Shown here: piece after piece, positions 16,701-21,025 of the stretch
Layout of the letters: every line of letters begins with the position of its first letter
Numbering within the stretch: the first letter of the stretch is position 1
IMG/VR virus record: IMGVR_UViG_3300007541_000292
Coordinates: 1-21,025 of that record
Origin: a virus
Reading direction: 5' to 3' (one strand)
Length of the DNA stretch: 21,025 nt
Notes under the pieces: generated by a model
Told to the model about the DNA's origin: nothing
Seen by the model: only the letters and a program-made list of their open reading frames with translations
Databases searched by the model: none
Made by a program: the position numbers and the translations under genes

Positions 16701-19700
16701 GCAGGCAGAGAATATAGTACCTTTAAAAATAAATTTGTAGAAGCAACATATACACTGCCTGGCATAGAATTTTTAACTGTGGATCAAGCTGTAGAACAGG
16801 TTTTAACAACCTTGAATGAAGCAAAAGACAATACATTCCCATTTTATTATTCAGACATGGTGCCAGTAGGAAGTGAATATACAGAACAAACAAGCACATG
16901 GTATGACGGGAACAGTAAATCTTTTAGGTTAACTAACGTTACCGATATGAATGTTCCTAGTAATAAGTCTGTCCTTATTTTTAACGGGACATCCCAATTA
17001 TTAAGAAATAGAGATTATAATTTTAGTACAGATGGGTTATTTGTTGAGTTTACCACGTCATATACACCCACCGCAGGTGACATTATTACTATAAGAGAAT
17101 ATAGTAACACGCATGGAAGTTTTATCCCAGAGACTCCTACAAAGATGGGGCTATATCCTAGCTTCCAACCAAGACTACTGGTAGATAACACGTACACAAA
17201 CTCAACAACATTTATTGTTGGGCACGACGGCTCAAAGACTCCAGCCTGGGGCGACCTTAGAGATGACATCCTATTAGAATTAGAAAAACGTATCTACAAC
17301 AACTGCAAAGTTGCTTACGATAAAGACAGACTAGACATACATGACGTTTTACCAGGACAATTTAGAGATACTGATTATTCAAGGGCGGAATGTGTTTATA
17401 TTCTAGGCGGTGAATTCGCACGTTGGTCGGGTAACAACAGAATAGACTATAACGAACACGACTTCTTTAATAATTCTGACCCATTTACATACAACTGGAG
17501 CCAAAGTTCTAGCGCAGTTGATGGAGAGTTACTACCAGGTTACTGGCGTGGTGTGTATAGATGGTATTACGATACAGATACTCCACACTTAACACCTTGG
17601 GAATGTTTAGGACTAGCAGAAGAACCTAGTTGGTGGGCAGACGCATACGGTACTGCTCCGTTTTCAGCAGGTAACCTAGTGTTATGGGACGACCTAGAAG
17701 CAGGGTACATTAAAGAGCCTGGCAACGAACGTTATGATTTGAGGTACGCCAGACCTGGTGTCACCAAGTATATACCTATAAACGTATACGGTGAACTAAG
17801 AGCCCCTAATGAGTTCCTAGTAAGAAGCTTCAATGGTAATTATGTAAGTGGTCCGTTTGAAGTAGGTGATGAAAGTCCAGCAGAAACAGCTTGGATTAAG
17901 AGCAGTCACTACCCCTTCGCAGTACAGAAACTACTAGCATTAACGAAGCCAGCAAAGTATTTTGGACTCAACGCTAGAGTGAGCAATTATGCCAAAGACG
18001 AAAATTTAGGACAATATACACTTGCAGACTCTAACCTAAGACTAACACCTAATGATGTGATAGTCAATGGACAGGTAACAAACAATACTAATGTATACGT
18101 AGCAGGGTATGTCAATTGGATATCTGCTTACATGCAGAGTTTTGGCTTAGATGCTGTAGTAACATTGCGCAACAAATTAGACAACTTAAACATCCAACTT
18201 GGTTATAAATTGGCAGGTTTCACTGACAAGTCTTACCTTAGAGTGCTGGCAGAACAGAATAGTCCACAATCTACTACTGATAGTGTTCTAATTCCAGATG
18301 AGGACTACGATCTTTATTTGCAGAAATCTAACCCATTAAACAGACTAAGTTACAGTGCTGTGGTTATTGAGCGGGTAGCCGGAGGATATAAGATTGAAGG
18401 TTATGATTCAGATAACCCGTTCTTTAGAATTGTTCCTAAACAAGATGTAGGGAGCCCCTCTACTCTAACGATTTTTGATGAGACTGTCAATATACAGGAA
18501 AACTTTATTCCTGTATGGGAAACAGTACCATACGGCAGAACTTTTCGGTCTCGTCAAGAAGTAGTAGACTTTTTATTGGGCTATGGAAGATACCTCACAA
18601 GCCAGGGCTTTGTGTTTAATTCACGTCTAGGCACGTTGGGAGAAACCAAGTCATGGTTATTAAGTGCTAAAGAGTTTTTAACATGGTCACAACAAGGTTG
18701 GAGTAACGGAAATTTATTAGTAGTTTCGCCAGCATTTGATCAAGTAGATGTAGTATTGGATGACGGAACAGTAGATAATATTTCAGGTGGTTATAAAGGA
18801 AGTAGAGTACTTGATCAAAACTTCAACATTATTCCAATCAAGAATTTACATATTAACAGAATAGGGAATAGTATAAGCATCAAAGCTCTTGATAATCAAA
18901 CCATATCTCTAGTTATTTTGAATGCAATTACTTACGAGCACTTGTTTGTGCCTAACAATCAAACAGTGTTTAATGATGTAATTTATCAACCTGAACTTAG
19001 CAATAGACAGGGTAGATTAAAACTTGTAGGCTTTAAGACAAATAACTGGGACGGCACATTATCTCCTGGTGGATTTATCTTGAACCAGGACAATATACCT
19101 AATTGGAATAAGAACAAAGATTATAGAAAAGGTTCGTTAGTTAAATTTAAAACAAAATATTTCTCTGCCCTTGAGAACATAGCGGGCACAGTATTGTTTA
19201 ACGAATCTCAATGGTCTGAAATAGATTATAATAAGATTAAAAAAGGTTTATTGCCTAACCTTGCAAACACTTCTGGCAGCATAGAAAAGTTTTACGATAT
19301 AGATGACATCAACCTAGAAAGTAACAAGGATCTATTCAGTAAGAGCTTAATAGGTTATAAGAATAGACCTTACTTAGACGCATTAGGTATAGATGATACA
19401 AGTCAGATAAAGTTTTATCAAGGTTTTATTCAGGAAAAAGGTAGTAAAAATGCTATTAATGCACTTACTAGGGCTAACCTTAATAACCTACAATCAAAGC
19501 TAAGTTTTTATGAAGAATGGGCGTTTAGAACTGGAAGTTACGGTGTGTTAGATCGTAATCAAGTTATCGAAATACAAACAAATGATAACGACTATTCTAA
19601 TACATCTAGTACTGTTAAATTATTAGGACAAAGTGATCCTGTTCCTAATGATACACTTAGCGTTCCATTTAATGATGTTTACAAAAAACCTAAAAAATAT

Positions 19701-21025
19701 GAAGGTAGTCCCTTTATATACAGAGGTATAGGAACAGACTTAAATGTTGATATTAACAAAGCAGGTTATGTAAGATTAGATGATGTAAACCACACTATAT
19801 TTGATATAAGTGATATTGCAACTGCGGCTCAAAACGTCGAACTTATGGGCGTGGGTCATGAAGTATGGGTGGCTAAAGACTGGAACGGTAGTTGGAATGT
19901 TTATAGAATTACAGAAACTAATACTACGGTAACAAAGGTAACAAATATTACTAACAATTTTATGAAGGTTACATGTAGTGTCCCACATAATTTAGTTAAA
20001 GACGATGTAGTTGTATTAAAAGATTTCAGTTTTAAGTTTGATGCAACATACAGAGTCGACAAAGTAGTCAATGAATACGAATTCATAGTGCTTTCGACCT
20101 ATGTAAGAATGAACTTGCTAATAGATCCTAACACAGGTGCTCCTGGTAGCTTAGATGGCACAGGTAATGTTTACAAATTTGTCAGTGTTCGTTACAAGTA
20201 TCCAAGTAGAGCGGCGGCAACTGATCCATTAAACTACTGGAAAGTAGGCGACAAGATCTGGATTGATGAATACAATTCAGATGGTAACTGGCACGTTAGA
20301 GAAAAGACTAACCCTTGGACAAACAATAAGAAGTACACTTGGTCAAGTGGTAGTGCAGACGACCTATACGGTAAGGCTGTTATGGTAGGACATAGTGCTA
20401 CATGGGCGGCAGTAAGCGCACCTGGCGAAGGTACTGGTCGAGTACTTGTATATGATATTAACAGTCTGAATGATTTAGATTACAATCAAATTTTAACAGC
20501 TGAAGTGGGTGCCAGTAGTGATGTTACAGATGCATTTGGCGACAGTCTCGCAACAGGACAATTAAGTTTTGACTACGATGGTTCAACAGCAATTAGTGAT
20601 GAATACCTTGCTGTTGGCGCACCAGACAGTTATGGCACACGTGGTGGTGTCTTAATTTATAGACTAAGAAGTGGCACTTGGACAACACATCAATACATTG
20701 AACCAGTAAGTGCTAGTGGTGGGGAAGAGTTCGGTAAAGCATTAGCAATTAGCAAAAATGCTAGATGGTTATACGTTGGTGCTCCTGGTGAGGACAGGGT
20801 ATACGCATACGGTTTAGATACACAATTAGAAGAACAAAGTGTTACAATTACAGGTGATGGCAGTACACTAACACATGCTTTAGGATTTACTCCTAAGAGC
20901 TTAGAAAGTTTGTTTGTACAAGACAGCGCAGGCACAATTTACAGACCAACTATAGACTACTCTATTAGTGGAAGCAACATAATTTTTGTAGTTGCTCCTA
21001 GTGTTAATGTTACAGTTAAGTCTAA
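13773..21025 (+). CDS. giant baseplate-region structural protein in the gp7 position, 3' end missing
   Basis: The frame from the ATG at 13773 has no stop to the right edge: at least 2417 codons, against 1032 aa for T4 gp7. The N-terminus (MAVRTLDFLPTVFRTPSNQ, then NFAQYYWLPSGPDAV near 125-140) is of a type I associate with marine T4-like phages at this locus, some annotated gp7 or VrlC-like. Residues 182-256 look cupredoxin-like (TIYLARGGSYTFTV, VTNNGIDTGQVTFNVP). A Trp/Tyr-rich central region follows (about 1180-1300). Residues 2199-2351 hold three FG-GAP repeats, and 2361-2417 is a fibre-type module. By position it would be the outer wedge arm or a receptor-facing part of the baseplate. No T4 gp7 motif proves homology. 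It starts 3 nt after gp6 with only a weak TTAGG at 13761-13765. Confidence 0.7.
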   Translation, partial: MAVRTLDFLPTVFRTPSNQKFLNATLEQATTELELKRLNGYIGRKFTPTFRKTDNYLTENTDDRTDYQLEPSTVVKNDAGTITFANTYTDLLNSLEYHGGITYDHDRLFSAEAYTFTGEIDLDKFVNFAQYYWLPSGPDAVDIITSPVASSEAYRVTRNTTKSEYAFADSGDNINSIGLEGNPTIYLARGGSYTFTVNQGPNSFWIQTELGTSGVRLNQQNISSREILGVTNNGIDTGQVTFNVPLKTAQNFYINMFKVADVDLCSDLDFNQINNQLLSTVLEKYGGIDGQRNLLDKTVIFPSLDGWLFGGVFDQDGANYDSETYDEGYEPTDPVKWGIWRIALKGNPEDPLITLEPVRTIPTNNKVLILEGKEKGNKEFYKAGSGYLQEIPIITAIMDTLYYQDGSDGARYGIIKLVEPESTESINVNTDIIGKTNYTSPTGVKFSNGLKVKFDAGVLPVEYANNSYYVEGVGTAITLTDVTSLVTPEPFSEDESLGFDLDLYDSQGYESSANAPINPDYLVSKRSSLDGNAWARTNRWFHIDVINATSQYNNYTPVIDQSKRGKRPIIEFNPNLQLFNYGKTAKKPIDILDDTTLDAFTNAEGYSTYTSDGIVLANGQRIIFTADRDDLVRNRIYSVQIIDPQDDGTFQVHFEPEDTNIQKYDTVVVKSGATNQGKQYWFDGSDWIQCQQKTSLNQSPLFDVFNKSGVSLSDSTVFPGTTFKGTKLFSYRPNNTGTVDTILGIGLSYRNFQSVGDILFDFNLTSDTFRTTAKNVNYVNQGLLHVNSDNTNFTLANGWQRTNTDTRQFQVFSYEYTGSNRFLYDAQEISNLPRKTLKVYVGSVLLQASQYSKVTINNKQYIEIESSVDLTDKNITILSLSNDTLDNTYYQIPVNLDNNSLNQNFNRVTLGQLRNHFATSFENTVGTEGIFPGGNNSRDIRVDRSQGGILQHTAGIPYAMLFAGDDQTNFFDSLDYAGREYSTFKNKFVEATYTLPGIEFLTVDQAVEQVLTTLNEAKDNTFPFYYSDMVPVGSEYTEQTSTWYDGNSKSFRLTNVTDMNVPSNKSVLIFNGTSQLLRNRDYNFSTDGLFVEFTTSYTPTAGDIITIREYSNTHGSFIPETPTKMGLYPSFQPRLLVDNTYTNSTTFIVGHDGSKTPAWGDLRDDILLELEKRIYNNCKVAYDKDRLDIHDVLPGQFRDTDYSRAECVYILGGEFARWSGNNRIDYNEHDFFNNSDPFTYNWSQSSSAVDGELLPGYWRGVYRWYYDTDTPHLTPWECLGLAEEPSWWADAYGTAPFSAGNLVLWDDLEAGYIKEPGNERYDLRYARPGVTKYIPINVYGELRAPNEFLVRSFNGNYVSGPFEVGDESPAETAWIKSSHYPFAVQKLLALTKPAKYFGLNARVSNYAKDENLGQYTLADSNLRLTPNDVIVNGQVTNNTNVYVAGYVNWISAYMQSFGLDAVVTLRNKLDNLNIQLGYKLAGFTDKSYLRVLAEQNSPQSTTDSVLIPDEDYDLYLQKSNPLNRLSYSAVVIERVAGGYKIEGYDSDNPFFRIVPKQDVGSPSTLTIFDETVNIQENFIPVWETVPYGRTFRSRQEVVDFLLGYGRYLTSQGFVFNSRLGTLGETKSWLLSAKEFLTWSQQGWSNGNLLVVSPAFDQVDVVLDDGTVDNISGGYKGSRVLDQNFNIIPIKNLHINRIGNSISIKALDNQTISLVILNAITYEHLFVPNNQTVFNDVIYQPELSNRQGRLKLVGFKTNNWDGTLSPGGFILNQDNIPNWNKNKDYRKGSLVKFKTKYFSALENIAGTVLFNESQWSEIDYNKIKKGLLPNLANTSGSIEKFYDIDDINLESNKDLFSKSLIGYKNRPYLDALGIDDTSQIKFYQGFIQEKGSKNAINALTRANLNNLQSKLSFYEEWAFRTGSYGVLDRNQVIEIQTNDNDYSNTSSTVKLLGQSDPVPNDTLSVPFNDVYKKPKKYEGSPFIYRGIGTDLNVDINKAGYVRLDDVNHTIFDISDIATAAQNVELMGVGHEVWVAKDWNGSWNVYRITETNTTVTKVTNITNNFMKVTCSVPHNLVKDDVVVLKDFSFKFDATYRVDKVVNEYEFIVLSTYVRMNLLIDPNTGAPGSLDGTGNVYKFVSVRYKYPSRAAATDPLNYWKVGDKIWIDEYNSDGNWHVREKTNPWTNNKKYTWSSGSADDLYGKAVMVGHSATWAAVSAPGEGTGRVLVYDINSLNDLDYNQILTAEVGASSDVTDAFGDSLATGQLSFDYDGSTAISDEYLAVGAPDSYGTRGGVLIYRLRSGTWTTHQYIEPVSASGGEEFGKALAISKNARWLYVGAPGEDRVYAYGLDTQLEEQSVTITGDGSTLTHALGFTPKSLESLFVQDSAGTIYRPTIDYSISGSNIIFVVAPSVNVTVKS
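20367..20826 (+). repeat. three FG-GAP (integrin-alpha type) repeats within the giant ORF
   Basis: Three tandem units begin at residues 2199 (YGKAV), 2255 (FGDSLA) and 2320 (FGKALA). Each leads to a small-residue block, AAVSAPGEGTGRVLVYD, LAVGAPDSYGTRGGVLIY and LYVGAPGEDRVYAYG. The (F/Y)G...VGAP...G.V.(V/I)Y pattern is that of FG-GAP blades of beta-propellers. A full propeller needs six or seven blades; only three are visible here, and the sequence immediately before (SSGSADDLYG) gives no further copy. Confidence 0.75.
20853..21025 (+). other. fibre-type GDGS...TPKSL...DYSISG module, cut by the window edge
   Basis: Residues 2361-2417 read GDGSTLTHALGFTPKSLESL, then RPTIDYSISGSNIIFVVAP. This pattern (GDGST..., ...RP..DY.(I/V)SG..I.F..AP) is a beta module that recurs in many phage tail-fibre proteins. 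It follows the FG-GAP block directly. The frame is still open at the last base. Confidence 0.6.

Noticed and set aside
1-21025. CRISPR arrays, tRNA genes, insertion sequences, integrase or attachment sites
   Set aside because: No regularly spaced repeats, no cloverleaf-like sequence, no transposase or integrase motifs were found in a by-eye reading on either strand.

Overview
This window comes from a tailed phage of the T4 superfamily (contractile-tail myovirus). The AT-rich base composition, the gene order and the divergent, enlarged baseplate genes best fit a marine relative of the cyanophage/pelagiphage type. That host assignment is inference: no host gene, tRNA or photosynthesis/auxiliary metabolic gene is visible. 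All protein names rest on motif and order recognition against T4, not on a database search.

Layout. Positions 1-3056 are on the minus strand and hold, in transcription order, gp55 (late sigma factor), gp47 (SbcD-like nuclease subunit) and gp46 (SbcC/Rad50-like ATPase subunit, cut by the window's left edge). A 104-bp divergent intergenic region (3057-3160) follows. From 3161 to the right edge everything is on the plus strand and nearly without gaps: gp48-like tail-tube cap protein, gp53 (wedge), an 885-aa protein that is probably the hub (gp27-like position and features), gp5 (hub/spike without a lysozyme domain), a 381-aa protein of unknown function, gp25 (wedge), a greatly enlarged gp6 (wedge), and a giant ORF of at least 2417 codons in the gp7 position that runs off the window. 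There is no gene-free stretch longer than about 105 bp.

How the parts fit. The left arm makes the recombination/end-processing nuclease (gp46/47) and the sigma factor that switches RNA polymerase to late promoters. The right arm encodes the central hub and the wedges of the baseplate, i.e. the late products. The divergent region carries a sigma70-like promoter for gp55 and, overlapping it on the other strand, a T4-type late promoter (AATAAATA core) for the baseplate operon. The same 15-nt late-promoter block recurs before gp6.

Most noteworthy: (1) the overlapping early/late divergent promoters at the late sigma gene; (2) gp46 and gp47 each have a sigma70-like promoter whose -10 box lies 6-9 nt before the ATG and no Shine-Dalgarno, suggesting leaderless mRNAs, unlike the SD-led structural genes; (3) a peptide/DNA repeat shared between the start of gp48 and both ends of the hub candidate; (4) the giant gp7-position protein with a cupredoxin-like segment, three FG-GAP (integrin-type propeller) repeats and a fibre-type module; (5) an EF-hand-like calcium loop in the enlarged gp6. 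I see no wholly new defence or mobile system here.
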